64,000 nucleotides of DNA from Rotaria socialis (GCA_905331475.1 CAJNYU010002703.1:1-64000); one strand, 5' to 3'; counted from the first letter of the stretch, positions 45,400-57,726 are shown. Translations and numbers: made by a program. Notes: generated by a model from the sequence alone, not told the origin.

Positions 45400-47515
45400 T
45401 TAGTAGCCAAATGTCGCACGTGGAGGCTGAGAGATTATTCTGGCGATTTCATTCCTACAAATCAAGAGACGAAGAGTTCCACTGTCTACAACATAGTATC
45501 GCTAGCTAGCAAATATTTTGCAGCTCATTATTATAAATATGACTTGGATACATCAAAGACAGTAGTAGAAATATGTTTTTGAATACAATCTGTTCTATAG
45601 TTTGAAACACTTTTCATGTATCAGAGTACAACAAAATAAGTTGTGAAACTAGCTGTTGCAAAAGTATATTCTCTCAAGATTAAAAGTCTCATTTAACATA
45701 AACTTCACCGATATGTATCAGCATCTTGAAATTTTAATCGTCAGAAAATTATATTTGAGAACGTTAATATTGTTCAAACAATATCTTGTATAAATTATAA
45801 TTTACTTACGCCAGAAGTCGCACACTTTCAGGGTCAATAGCCAATGTAAATAAAGGATAGATGTTGTACTAGAAATTTCGATAAAAATACAGAAAATTCG
45901 ATGATGCTGATCATACCATATGTTCGTTTGTGTTCATCTGAAGGAATTGCGATAGTATATATTGAGCTGCCTCATTGTAGTCATCACGGCCGGTATAATC
46001 AGGAGAGTATCCTCTGTTGTTATGTATGATGCAGTTAGTAATAGAAAGCACAAACAAGAAAAAGAATTCTAACCTCAAGCTTGAATGAGTGATCTTGCTA
46101 GCGAATATATCTTTTTTGTTTAAACAAAGAAATATTGTTGACTCTCTTAGCCATTGTGCACGACATAATGAATGGAAATAAGCAATGGATTCTTGCATGG
46201 GATTGTATCCGTTTTCATGATCAACCTTACAGTAGGAGAAAACAAAACGACAGAAACTACAATAAATAATTCTATCTTTTTACCTGATCGTAGCAACTGA
46301 GATCAACTATATTAATAATTGCTGGTGCATCTATAAAGTAGTTGAGCCATCTGTTAGCGTTAGACGTGTATGACAACTTAGTATACACATCAATAAGCCA
46401 TATTGTAATTCCTGTGTGTTTTGTTTTCACAGAATTTCGATCTATGCAACTAATAAATAGTGGATCATACCTGTGTCTAATTGGCACTTGACTTCGTTCA
46501 AATTGTTTTTGGTTGTGTTACCAGCGTGCAGAATATCTTGTTCCACGGGGGTATAGTTATCATTCAGAATTTCCATTAATCTCTTCAGAAAAAAGTGATG
46601 ACAACTGTCTAATCGATCCTTGTGCTGTTTGTACCAAATCTTAATATCAACATCTGACCACAATCGTTTTAATGCATTGGATATTTCCGAAGGAAGTTTA
46701 CAACCATTATTAGATAAGTTTGCATGCCACAACAGATTGTCGAGAACTGCGAAATAGAGAAGATCAATGTTTTCATAGCTGTTAGTATAATTCCTAATTA
46801 TTTATTATGACATCGATGATATTAACTCTACTGTATCTTGTGACTGTTAACTCACAAGTCTGAATTGATACGATCCATCGCCGATTTTGTGATAATATCG
46901 ACTGAGAAATTTAAAAGATCTGCTAGAGCAAAGTCTTAATCAAAAGATAAATATTGAACCGTGTCCTGTAGAAAGTTTCCTTTTCAGCACTATTGAATGA
47001 TACATATGATCGGATTCTCTACGTCCATCTATACAAAAAAGACGGACGTATGAAACGTAAAACATTTTCATTTACATCGCTCGCACGGTATTTTTCTATT
47101 CAAGAAATATATTCTGTAAAATGATAGTTGAAATACTTACGATAAGAATAAGATAAAAACTTTAGCTTTAGACATTGATCTTTTTTCATTTCTTGAATAA
47201 TGGCGATCAACGAACGGAACACTTCCATATATATTCGCTTTCTGCACTCAAGAATTTCCTCATTTAATAAATTAGGATTATAAATTAAATCCATATGATG
47301 AATTAGAGTTGTTTTACCAGAGCCATAGATACCTAAAAGATTTCTTTTAATGATTTGTTTAATCAATTATTCAACATACCGGATACAAGACATTTTATTT
47401 CGGATTTTTTCTTTGTTAAATCACTTTGAATTTGTCGATCGATCCAACGGCTATGTTGCTTTGCTTTTTTCTTTTCACGAATCTTGAATAATTTGGCTCG
47501 AACTGTATTTCCCAT
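45400..47515 (-). CDS. Divergent heterotrimeric G-protein alpha-subunit-like protein
   Basis: Eight exons join in frame from ATG 47515 to the stop at 45402-45400. MGNTVRAK has Gly2 for myristoylation but no Cys3. The P-loop reads GIYGSGKTT (family GAGESGKST). The helical domain follows with LKRLWSDVDIKIWYK and YTPVEQDILHAG. Switch I, which should hold the catalytic Arg and the Mg-binding Thr (RVKTTG), is HAGNTTKNN. Switch II, normally DVGGQR with the catalytic Gln, is DVYTKLS. APAIINIVDLSCYDQ, NPMQESIAYFHSLC, FLCLNKKDIF (NKxD kept) and SPDYTGRDDYNEAAQYI follow, then YPLFTLAID in place of the TCAT motif. The C-terminus is ISQPPRATFGY. The fold and guanine contact look kept, but GTP hydrolysis and the switch are probably lost. 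Frames and splice sites are all intact, so it is not an evident pseudogene. Confidence 0.8.
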
Positions 47516-49166
47516 GCTATTTGATAGTGTCTATGAAAATCAACGAGATGAAATTAAAGTTTTTTACGCACTTAACAATGCTCTATTGAAGCATCGTTGT
47601 AACTATGCAAGTACGAATCAGCTTACTTTCTCCAATACGACGCACGACCAGTAATAACCATCGGAGAAAAACGCTGACAAAAATAAGAACGCAAAATGCA
47701 AGACGTGCCTCGTGTAGCTTTGGCAACACATTATTTTATATGATGCAGAACGAGCTGACAATAAATATTTTCCAGTATTTTGCTTTTTAAATAGTTCACC
47801 ACTCAATCCTCACGTTTGCATATGAAGCAAATTCTAGATGAATCAACAGAGAATTTTCTTTCATTGAAATTACAGTGTACGGAAGCATTATTTTTTCTCA
47901 AGCCTCAAGAAAAACATCTAGATGCTCTGAAATATACTTATTAGTCGGTATATGATTCGTTGAATTTCACAGGCATAGTTTATCTTTTGACAATATTCAA
48001 ACATGTTTCATATAAATTTGATCAACCAGTCCGTCATGACTTTATTAAAGAAAGCTTCTCAACAGTACATTTTAGATCAATATTATTAAAATAAAATCTA
48101 TCAAACTATTTATCATGCTTTTTTCCGCAATATTTTGGGTGTAGACCTACCAGTTAAATCAATAAAGAGCTTCTTTTATCATTTTTCAATAGCTCTATAT
48201 CGTTTAACAACTTATCGAATCACATATCATGTATGAAAATCATGAATTGGTTATAGAATGAGAGGAAAAATGTCTCCGAAATTCGTTAATCCTTTTCTTT
48301 GATAAGAAAAAACAAATTAGTTTTCTCTTATTCAGCGTTTTTCACGTGAATTTTATTTTCAATGTAAAGCTCTTGTCTTAAAAATCAAATGCAAAGCTTG
48401 ACTCGCGAGTTAGAATTTTCTACTTATTAGAAATGAAATCAAGATAATATTCTAGTGTTAACAAACATTGTGACACAATGACGGAAATTAAAAAAACCAA
48501 AAATATTGCTTGACGGATTGCGCGTTCGCTTGGGATCGTCAGGAGTCGAACCTGATTTTTCAGTTTAGCAGACTAATATACGACAGTGTATTACGAAGAA
48601 AGCGAATCGCATAGGCCACCAATTAATTATAATTCTTTCGATTTATATATATATATTTGTGTTTGATTGAGATGGTGCAATAACTCTCGATTGTTCGGTT
48701 CTGTTCGTAGGAGAAAGCAGAACTTCAAGATGATTTCTTTTTTTTATACGGTAAAAATTGTTGATTCATATTTTGATTGAAAATATTACTGTTGAAATAG
48801 TACGCAAACAAGGTCAATGGACATTTCAATAAATGATTTGTAAAGCTTTTCATAATGAAGAACGTGCTTCGTTTTTGTTCGCAATGTGTGCGGCATGTTC
48901 GAATACGTTATCAGATTATTGGAGATACACTCGTTATCTGAATGCTATCATACAAGTGCCACTATAAATAGACAGAACAACTTACTTTTGATAGAATATA
49001 CACTCAAATCCATGTATTTGTACATAAGAAAACAAGATAAACATATTCTAAGTTCCTAAATATAGAAATGCTTCATGTCCACAAAGAAGAATCGGCATGT
49101 CTTGTTTCAACAAAACAAAAAGAGAAAAATGCCTTTACAATATTATACAAGAATGAAATATCACAT
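47516..49166. other. Intergenic stretch with a tRNA-like sequence
   Basis: No protein gene seen. It contains the tRNA-like region at 48531-48605 and a short TA run near 48645. Confidence 0.4.
48531..48605 (-). ncRNA. tRNA-like sequence, degenerate acceptor stem
   Basis: On the minus strand the D-like arm ATAC-ACTGTC-GTAT, the anticodon arm TTAGT-CTGCTAA-ACTGA (anticodon GCT, serine) and the T arm TCAGG-TTCGACT-CCTGA all pair, followed by CGATCCCA. The 5' acceptor strand pairs at only about three of seven positions, and the long variable arm of nuclear serine tRNAs is absent. It is more likely a tRNA pseudogene, a transferred organellar tRNA or a SINE head than a working gene. A TGGCCTATGCGATTCGC stretch just upstream (48601-48620) resembles an Arg-tRNA A box. 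Confidence 0.4.
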
Positions 49167-49976
49167 TTATAATGTTGTCTGATTATTATTATTGTTTTCA
49201 ATAAGATTCGTATTTATTTGGTGGGATGAAACAGTCTTATCTGTATTGCTATTATGTCCATCGTTGCCTTGCTGTTGTGTCGTTATCCACGTTAGTCGTT
49301 CTTCATAGAATCTTATGACAACTTGTGGACATTTTAAATTACAAATTCGAGCTGGTACAAGGTCAGCTTCAGCAGTACCTTTCCATTGAACCAACAGCAT
49401 TAATTCGCCCTGCAAAGAACAAAAACAAAAGACGAGAAGATATTCTACCATTATTTCATCATTTTTTGTTCTTACTGTAGTATCTGTAGCCCCAAGGATT
49501 TTTTCTGCTTCTAAACTTCGGTCAAACGCAGATGATTCTTCCGTACGTATTGACGTTTGTTGTTTAGAATAACTTCGATGTGCTAATGAATCATTGGGTG
49601 GACGACCACGTTTATTAGGCACCGGAGCTTGATCAAGTGATGGTTTACGTTTAAGCGATGTTGATGGTTCCTGAATAAAGCGAGACTTTTGCAGCATGCG
49701 ATTCTCATATTCTTCAATTAGATCTGGACAATCTAAATTTTGTTCAGGCTCCTAGATAATATATATATAATCATATTAGAAAAATGTTCAAATAAAAACA
49801 ATAAATTTCTCTACCCAAGTATTTTCTTCTTCAGGATAGCCTTTCCAAGCTAGTAAATATTCCTTTCGTCCATTGCGAAATCGATGAGTAACAATACGTT
49901 CAACAATAAATTCCTCAGCATCTACTCCAACAATTTGCTTATCATTTGCACTAGTATTCATTGTACTACCGACCAT
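49167..49976 (-). CDS. HP1-type heterochromatin protein (chromo + chromoshadow)
   Basis: Three exons, 49976-49815, 49751-49476 and 49409-49167, give 226 aa. The chromodomain (about residues 21-70) reads [28 protein letters not shown] and [16 protein letters not shown]. The methyl-lysine cage Tyr at its start is Phe here, while the Trp of LAWKGY and the following Tyr are kept. A basic hinge follows ([14 protein letters not shown]). The chromoshadow domain (about 137-200) reads [20 protein letters not shown], then [20 protein letters not shown] and YEERLTW, the dimerisation module that also binds PxVxL partners. The tail is Asn/Gln-rich. The protein should bind H3K9-methylated nucleosomes in heterochromatin. 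Intron positions between the two domains match the usual modular layout. Confidence 0.9.
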
Positions 49977-51853
49977 ACAACTCTCGATAACGTCAATTAA
50001 GTAAATAATTGAGAAAAAATCTAAGTACAAAAAAGAAAACGTAGTAATGCAGTGAAAATTCACCTTGAGTTAGTCGTGTTCCAATTATCGAACCAATCAA
50101 ATACGAAAATGCACGGAAAACGAATAATATGGATGAAAGAACAAACACAAAGAAAAAAATGAAAGCAAGCAAGCAAGTGAAACGACTACTCGTTATTACA
50201 CTACATCAAAATTAAACCAATGAAAGCTAAGATTGTTTATAAAGTATAATATTTCAATAAATTGATAAATAATATTATTTTAAAACAATTAAAAAACTTG
50301 TAGAAAAATGTTTTTCCGTTATCGACAGTACATTTTGCTAAATAGATGTCACTCATTACTCGCTGTAATTCAATGAATACTGTTGGTGAACCTCGAGTAA
50401 ATAAATGGACATACAGATATCTAAGTAAATAAATAGATCGACAATATTCGTATCTGAAAAAATTAAGATATACACTTGTAAAGGTAATCAAACGATTGTT
50501 TTCTTATTAAAAAGTTCAACAGTACTACTTCGTCCAGGGAGGCTAATCATCTCCTGAAAACTGAATATAGCAGAGAAAAACCCAATAAGCCTCGGCAAAT
50601 TCTATTTTTTGGTATGTTAGAAAAAATGTCCAATAGAATAAACTTTAAAAATTAATGTTTACAAATATTTCTGAAGACAATAGAACTTTAAATTCTACCG
50701 CAAAATCATACGATAAATTAACCTTGCATCCTTCGATAAGCGTCATCCAATACATATGGATATTTTGCATTTTCTTCTCAACTCCTTGTAACTTAATCTT
50801 TTTTTCTGTTGGGTTAGGTATTGCCATAAAATCGTTCGTCTTTCTTCACAAATCACACATACGCAGTATGTTCTTTGATAAAAAAAAGAAAAGAAAATTA
50901 ACCTTTCGTAGCGGTTTCGTAAGTGTAATAAAGTTTCGTTTTTTTTTAAATGAACCTTTCACTAGATGCAACGTGTAGAAATAGTACTTAGTGTGGCTGA
51001 TAGTATAACTATTGAATATTGATTTTTAAAGAATGTGATTAAGAAAATGACACTTATAGTCCCCTTGAAGTTTACCTAGTGGTGGTGGTAGAACAGAAGA
51101 AAAAAAAGCAATTATCGAATGTTAAATGGATTTTTTTTCTTTTATATTAAACGAAAAACAAGATAGTATCATGCTCTTATGATGTATAGGAAAGTTAAGT
51201 CATTTTTAAGATTTTATTCTCGATATCTAGCGATACGGTTTTTTATTCCACCTAGTAGGTAAAGAAACTAAATGAAAATATGACGTTTTTTTTACAATTA
51301 AACAGTACAAAACATGCCCTTCTATCAGTTGATTCTATCCAGCTGCCTTTCTGTTGAAAAAAAGGGTTTGCCACACCCCCTTATTGGCCCCATATCAGTA
51401 TCTTTGTTGCTTCTTCATGTAATTGACGTCGCTGCATTTTTTTCGTTATATGCAGACCTTGACGAGGAAGAGAAATATACACACAGCAAAAGAACCGTTT
51501 TTATACGTAGAAATGATCGACGTAAGGACGATCGATCGTGCGATGCACAGAGAAGCGCTGACTTTTTTTCTTTTTCATTCTTGATTAACGCCAGTATTTT
51601 CGATGTATGTGTAACACTCAGTTCTCTTTCTATTATGTGGCCCTTCTGTACAGCGAAAGTACCGCGCACTATGAGTACGGGTATATATATATATAGGGTA
51701 AATATATTTTTCTATCACGAGCAACTATATACGTTATTACTGGCTGAGAAAATATAAGACAGATAACAAAAAGTCACTGTACCCACACACACCTTGCCTT
51801 GTTATTCGAATAAATGGCACAAACATTTTAATATTTAGGTTTGAATTTCAGAT
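49977..51853. other. Intergenic stretch, promoter side of GDH1
   Basis: No gene supported; the open frames at 51314-51757 and 50655-50978 lack any recognised feature. A TATA tract lies at 51682-51695, about 160 bp before the GDH1 start, and an acceptor-like TTTCAG lies 3 bp before the ATG. Confidence 0.35.
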
Positions 51854-54800
51854 ATGTCGATTTTTTCGCGAGCTGCATCTAGTCAACCCCGATTGATAAA
51901 ATTCAATAGTGGTTGGAAAAATGTCTTGTGCGTTAAACGTTCCCTTCAATCAACATCAACAGATTCTACACCGTCAACTATGGAGCTCGGCAGTGAAAGT
52001 CAAGAAGAAAATCATGGGTAATGATTGTTTTGTTGATAAATTTTTGTTTTCATTGAACTCCTTCAATAGAACGGGTTTTTATACGATGGTAGAAAAATTC
52101 TATGATCGTGCTGCAAAAATTCTTGAAGATAAATTAGTTGACGAAATGCATAAATCAAAATTGAGCGAACAACAAAAGCGAATGAAAGTTCGTGGAGTAT
52201 TAACGATGATGAAACCGCCAAATTATGTGTTAGCTATTACATTTCCAGTACGTCGTGATAATGGTGAATGGGAATTAATCGAAGCATGGCGTGCACAACA
52301 TTCCTTACATCGTACACCGTGTAAAGGCGGTATCCGCTACTCAACGGATGTAAATTTAGATGAAGTGAAAGCATTAGCAGCTCTAATGACATTTAAGTGT
52401 GCCTGTGTTAATGTACCATTCGGTGGTGCAAAAGCTGGTGTTAAGATTAATCCGAAAGGTAATAATAAAATCGAACTTGATCTGACAAACAGAAAAATAA
52501 AGAAATTCTATTCATCTAGATTGGTCTGAAGGAGAATTAGAACGTATAACTCGGCGATTGACAGTTGAATTAGCGAAGAAAGGTTTCATTGGACCCGGTA
52601 TTGATGTTCCAGCTCCAGATATGGGCACTGGTGAACGTGAAATGGCTTGGATTGCTGACACATACCAGTCAACAATTGGTTGGGAAGATATAAATGCCAT
52701 GGCATGTACTACCGGTAAACCAATCTTACAAGGTGGCATTCATGGACGAACATCGGCTACTGGCCGTGGTTTATACCATGGTTTAGAGAATTTTGTGAAT
52801 GAAAAATTTTATATGGATAAAATTGGTTTGACAACGGGTCTCGCTGGAAAAACATTTATTGTGCAAGTATGTTTAGTTCGATAGAGATTTATTTAAGATT
52901 CTATTTTATTCAATAGGGTTTCGGCAATGTTGGTTTTCATTCAATGCGTTATTTGACACGACATGGTGCGAAATGTATCGGTGTGCTTGAATGGGATGGA
53001 GCTATTGTTAATCCTCAAGGTATTGATCCAAAAGCACTTGACGAATATAAATTTGAAAATGGCACTATTGTTGGATTTCCTGGAGCAAAGCCTTATGAAA
53101 ATCCTGATAAACAAGAATTACTTTGCGAACCATGTGATATTCTTGTTCCGGCTGCTAGTGAACAGCAGATTACATGGAGAAATGCTCGTTGTATCAAAGC
53201 TAAAGTAAACTTTTAATTTTTGTTTTAATTTTTGTTCAATGACATGAATTATTAAATAGATCATTGCCGAAGGAGCTAATGGTCCAACAACACCAGGAGC
53301 AGATAAAATACTTCTTTCCAAAAATGTTCTTGTGATTCCAGATATGTATATCGTAAGTCTTCCGTTCAATAGGATCAATTATATAATTTATAAAAAAAAT
53401 ATTCTTGCTTTTTAAATAAAGAATGCTGGTGGTGTTACGGTTTCGTATTTTGAATGGCTTAAGAATCTCAATCATACATCTTATGGCCGATTGACATTCA
53501 AATATCAACGAGATACAAATTATGCACTTCTCGGTAAATTTAATGATGAATTTCGTTTTAGAAAATTGATGAAACACCATCTAAAAGTTCTCATTAACGC
53601 TTTCACGGTATAGAAAAAACGGGAAATAACTCGGTAATACTTCCGCATAATCGATATTGAGGTATGCATATACTGTCGCTTACAGGCTATTAAGTTATAA
53701 AAAAATTATTTTCTTCTATTTTCAGCAGTAGTTGATAATGATTGCCGCTAGTAAGAATTAGAAGATTTATTTGCTGTGAACAAGAAGAAAAAAACAAGAC
53801 AGCAAAAACAAATCCTCTTGAAAACATTGTATACACGCAATAGATTCTTGCATTCTGTTGATGCGTGGAAAAAACTTCTCTGATTATTGACTTAGGATTC
53901 AGAAAGTGCAACATCCAATGATTCTACTGGAGCATATGTTCATGTAATAAGATGGCACCATCGTGAATACGCTACAATTTCACGTTATTCATAACATGTA
54001 TATATAGTGACAGGAGAATTCTACTATAGAATAGGAGTATGACAGTTAAGTTTTAGTTCCTATCAAAAGAACTGCTCGAACACTTCTCATGAACTGATCT
54101 GCTCGAACAGTTCTTTCGTTCATTTGATCGGAACTTAAATCTTAGAACTGTCACACCCCTACTATAGGAGACAAGGAGATCCAAAATTGTGATTTTTCAA
54201 TACATATCATTTCTAAATTCAAAAATTGCATTACAGCTAACTAGTGGCGTAACCAGAGGGGGCTGAGCCCCCCGCCACCCCCTACGGAAATTTCTATTTT
54301 CGAATTTAATAACTTAGTGACCTTGGCATTTTATCAATTGAACGTTATTTCCAAATGAATTTTGAACAAGTTATTAATAAGTTTTCAATTAATCATAAAA
54401 ATAGTAGAATTATGTTACAATACTTACATTTGTTCTTACCGAGGTCAAAAAGTCAGACACAGATCTTGTAAGATCAGAGGTACGATCGTAGAAGATCTTA
54501 CTGTCTTATTGTTTGACCTGGGTATGTTCGGTTTGTTTTGTTTTCATAATAAAGGATTAAATATTTGAACTTCTATATTGTCTTATGCATTGTTTCAGTA
54601 GAATTCAATTTTCTTTTTATACTTTCAAATATCTGGGGGTGAACCCCCCCCCCCTCCCCTACCAATATTTCCTGGCTACGCCACTACAGCTAACATCTCT
54701 CAGTGACTAACAAAAACAATGAATAGATTGTGTTTCACAATTTAATTACAACAGAATTTTACTAGCAATGTCTCTTGTATAAAACCTAGAAAGTGTACAA

Positions 54801-55124
54801 AGTTCATTAGAAGCCAAGTTTGGTAAAATGGGTGGCAAAATTCCAATCGTAAGCAATAAGTTGTTTTTTAGAATAACAACAAAAATTGTTCTTTTTTTCT
54901 TATAGAATCCAAGCGACAACTTTTTTAATCGTATGGCAGGCGCATCAGAAGTTGACATCGTTCATTCCGGTCTTGAACAAACTATGGAACGATCAGCGCA
55001 AGCTATTATGCAGACAGCTAAACGCTTTAATTTAGGTTTAGACATACGCACAGCTGCTTATGTAACGTCACTTGAAAAAATTTATAATGTATATTCAGCT
55101 GCTGGCATGACATTCGGTGTTTAA
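51854..55124 (+). CDS. Mitochondrial glutamate dehydrogenase, copy 1
   Basis: Eight exons (51854-52017, 52070-52458, 52520-52866, 52917-53204, 53260-53352, 53422-53533, 54790-54848, 54906-55124) give 556 aa, the length of animal GDH. It interconverts glutamate and 2-oxoglutarate plus ammonia with NAD(P). The N-terminus [17 protein letters not shown] is Arg/Ser-rich like a mitochondrial presequence. The catalytic region has [11 protein letters not shown] and [14 protein letters not shown] with the active-site Lys. Next come [26 protein letters not shown] and the nucleotide loop QGFGNVG split by an intron. [20 protein letters not shown] and [16 protein letters not shown] form the C-terminus. 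An antenna-like region is present. Intron 6 is 1256 bp and holds three inverted-repeat elements. The pair with copy 2 is a head-to-tail tandem duplication. Confidence 0.92.
54021..54170. mobile_element. Foldback element in GDH1 intron 6
   Basis: Arms of about 60 bp pair imperfectly: CTATAGAATAGGAGTATGAC on the left against CTATAGTAGGGGTGTGAC on the complement of the right, continuing AGTTCCTATCAAA against AGTTCCGATCAAA and GAACTGCTCGAACA against GAACTGTTCGAGCA. No coding capacity. Confidence 0.6.
54242..54686. mobile_element. hAT-type non-autonomous element in GDH1 intron 6
   Basis: Terminal inverted repeats TAGTGGCGTAACCAG (left) and TAGTGGCGTAGCCAG (complement of right) bound a 445-bp element. 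The 8-bp target duplication CAGCTAAC stands at 54234-54241 and 54687-54694. Eight-base duplications are the hAT hallmark. Runs of G/C lie just inside each end. No transposase is present. The identical target copies indicate a fairly recent insertion. Confidence 0.85.
54443..54523. repeat. Shortened copy of the 120-bp palindrome
   Basis: The right arm TAAGATCAGAGGTACGATCG continues through AAGATCTTACTGTC to TTTGACCTGGGTA as at 38006-38060. The left arm (GGTCAAAAAGTCAGACA) lacks its inner half. It lies within the hAT-type element. Confidence 0.8.
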
Positions 55125-55270
55125 AATACAAAATAATGAATATTGACATATATATACATGCACATGACTTTTGGTTTTTCTTTATCAGATATTTTTTATC
55201 TAAAAATTAGATTCAAACTGCCGCTAGCAAAACACTTCTCCATTCTAGATTTAAAGAAAAAAATAGAAAC

Positions 55271-57726
55271 ATGTTTAACGCCGTCGTTCGTAGTAACAAA
55301 TCGTTACATCGATTTTCTAGTGTTTCACTCCATACATCAGCAGTATTGAATGCATCCAGTCAATCATCTACGCAAGAAAGTCCACCAGGACATTTTGGAT
55401 TTTATCGTCAAGTAGAATTATTTTATGATCGTGCTGCAAAAATTCTTGAAGATAAACTAGTAAAAGATATGAAAAAAACCAAAATATCTGACGATTTAAA
55501 ACATAAAAAAGTTCAAGGCATATTAAAAATTATTAAACCATGTAATCATGTACTTGAAATGCGTTTCCCTATTCGACGAGATAATGGGGAATTACATATG
55601 ATTGAAGCATACCGTGCTCAACATTCACAACATCGTACACCGTGTAAAGGTGGTATACGTTATTCATTAGATGTCAATTTGGATGAAGTGAAAGCATTAG
55701 CCGCTCTAATGACATACAAATGTGCCTGTGTTGATGTACCATTCGGTGGTGCAAAAGCTGGTGTTAAGATTAATCCGAAAGGTAATAATAAAATCGAACT
55801 TGATCTGACAAACAGAAAAATAAAGAAATTCTATTCATCTAGATTGGTCTGAAGGAGAATTAGAACGTATAACTCGGCGATTGACAGTTGAATTAGCGAA
55901 GAAAGGTTTCATTGGACCCGGTATTGATGTTCCAGCTCCAGATATGGGCACTGGTGAACGTGAAATGGCTTGGATTGCTGANGGTGTTAAGATTAATCCG
56001 AAAGGTAATAATAAAATCGAACTTGATCTGACAAACAGAAAAATAAAGAAATTCTATTCATCTAGATTGGTCTGAAGGAGAATTAGAACGTATAACTCGG
56101 CGATTGACAGTTGAATTAGCGAAGAAAGGTTTCATTGGACCCGGTATTGATGTTCCAGCTCCAGATATGGGCACTGGTGAACGTGAAATGGCTTGGATTG
56201 CTGATACTTATGCATCAACAGTCGGTTGTGATGATATTCATGCCAATGGTTGTGTTACGGGTAAACCAATTCTCGTCGGAGGTATTCATGGACGAACGTC
56301 AGCTACTGGCCGTGGTTTATATCATGGCTTAGATAATTTTCTCAATGAAGCCTCGTTCATGTAAGTAAATTGTCGAGATCGGAAAAAGGAGCTTGGAAGC
56401 AGAAATCAAATTGAATTTCAATCAACCCTTTTTAATAACTGCTTGAGTAAAACAAAATCCGATCGTTAAATTTCTGCACTACTTTCCGATGGAAACCTCA
56501 CGGAATCAATGATTTTCGGATAATTAATAAAATGATAATTTCTCTTTAGGGGCATGGTTGGCCTTCTACCTGGCATCGCTGGTAAAACATTTATTTTACA
56601 AGTAAAAATAGAAGAAAAATCTATTGTCTAAATGAAAATAACATTTCTTATTAAGGGTTTCGGTAATGTCGGTCTTCATTCGATGCGCTATTTGACAAGA
56701 CACGGTGCAAAATGCGTCGGCATACTCGAATATGATGCAGCTATTGTTAATCCAGAAGGAATCGATCCAAAAGCACTTGAAGATTATAAACTTGAAAATG
56801 GAACAATTAAAGGTTTTCCAGGCGCTCAACCATACAGCAAAGAGCCTAAAGAAGAATTACTTTGCGAACCATGTGATATTCTTGTTCCGGCCGCTAGTGA
56901 ACGACAAATCACTTCGGAGAATGCTCATCGCATTCAAGCTCGAGTTATTGCTGAAGTGTGTTTATCTTTTTGCTATTGTTATCAAAACAAAAAATGGAAA
57001 TTTATTCATGTTTTTAGGGTGCCAATGGTCCAACAACACCAGAGGCGGATCAAATTTTATTGAAGAACAATATTCTCGTAATTCCTGGTATGTACAAAAA
57101 ATAACCGTTTGAAGAATTATTGAGTTTTGCGTCTGCTTTAGATTTGTACATCAATGCCGGTGGTGTTACAGTATCGTATTTCGAATGGTTGAAAAATCTA
57201 AGTCATGTTAGTTATGGTCGATTAACATTTAAATATCAACGTGATACAAACTATTCATTACTCGGTATGTTCGTTCGTTTTTTCCCTTCGTCTCATCTAT
57301 TCTTATTATCGATTTCTTTTCAGAATCAGTTCAAAGTTCATTGGAAGCTAAATTCGGTCGTATGGTAAGTCTATATTTTATAATTATTAAGCGTATAAAT
57401 CCAATTGTTGCTTTTTTTTCTTAATTCTAGGGTGGAAATATTCCAATTGTAAGTATAAAAAAAGCGTTTCATCGGAATGATTTCAAAATATTGTAATTTT
57501 TCTCAAGAAACCAAGTGACGAATTCTTAAAACGTATGGCTGGTGCATCGGAAAAAGATATCGTACATTCAGGTCTTGAACAAACTATGGAAAAAGCAGCA
57601 CGCGCTATCATGCAAACATCAATCCGTTATGACCTTGGTCTTGATATTCGTACAGCAGCATACGTAAATGCTATTGAAAAAATCTATAATGTTTATGTTA
57701 GCGCTGGTATTACATTTGGATCTTAA
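55271..57726 (+). CDS. Mitochondrial glutamate dehydrogenase, copy 2 (with assembly break)
   Basis: It starts 147 bp after copy 1 ends. [20 protein letters not shown] is a presequence-like start, followed by [29 protein letters not shown] and [14 protein letters not shown]. Then [42 protein letters not shown] and [16 protein letters not shown], ending with [18 protein letters not shown] and a stop at 57724-57726. The reading is interrupted at 55982 by one N, around which 222 bp are repeated exactly (55760-55981 and 55983-56204). If that join is an assembly artefact the gene is complete. It has more introns than copy 1 toward the 3' end: GGNIPI is a separate small exon here, while copy 1 has it joined to the preceding exon. 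Confidence 0.88.
55760..56204. repeat. Exact 222-bp direct repeat separated by one N
   Basis: 55760-55981 and 55983-56204 are identical and separated only by the N at 55982. Each copy contains the end of one GDH exon, a 61-bp intron and the start of the next exon. A single N at a perfect repeat boundary is typical of a scaffold join or gap-filling overlap rather than of biology. Confidence 0.85.

Noticed and set aside
51314..51757. 147-codon plus-strand frame before GDH1
   Set aside because: No domain, overlaps an antisense frame of similar quality and includes the TATA tract.
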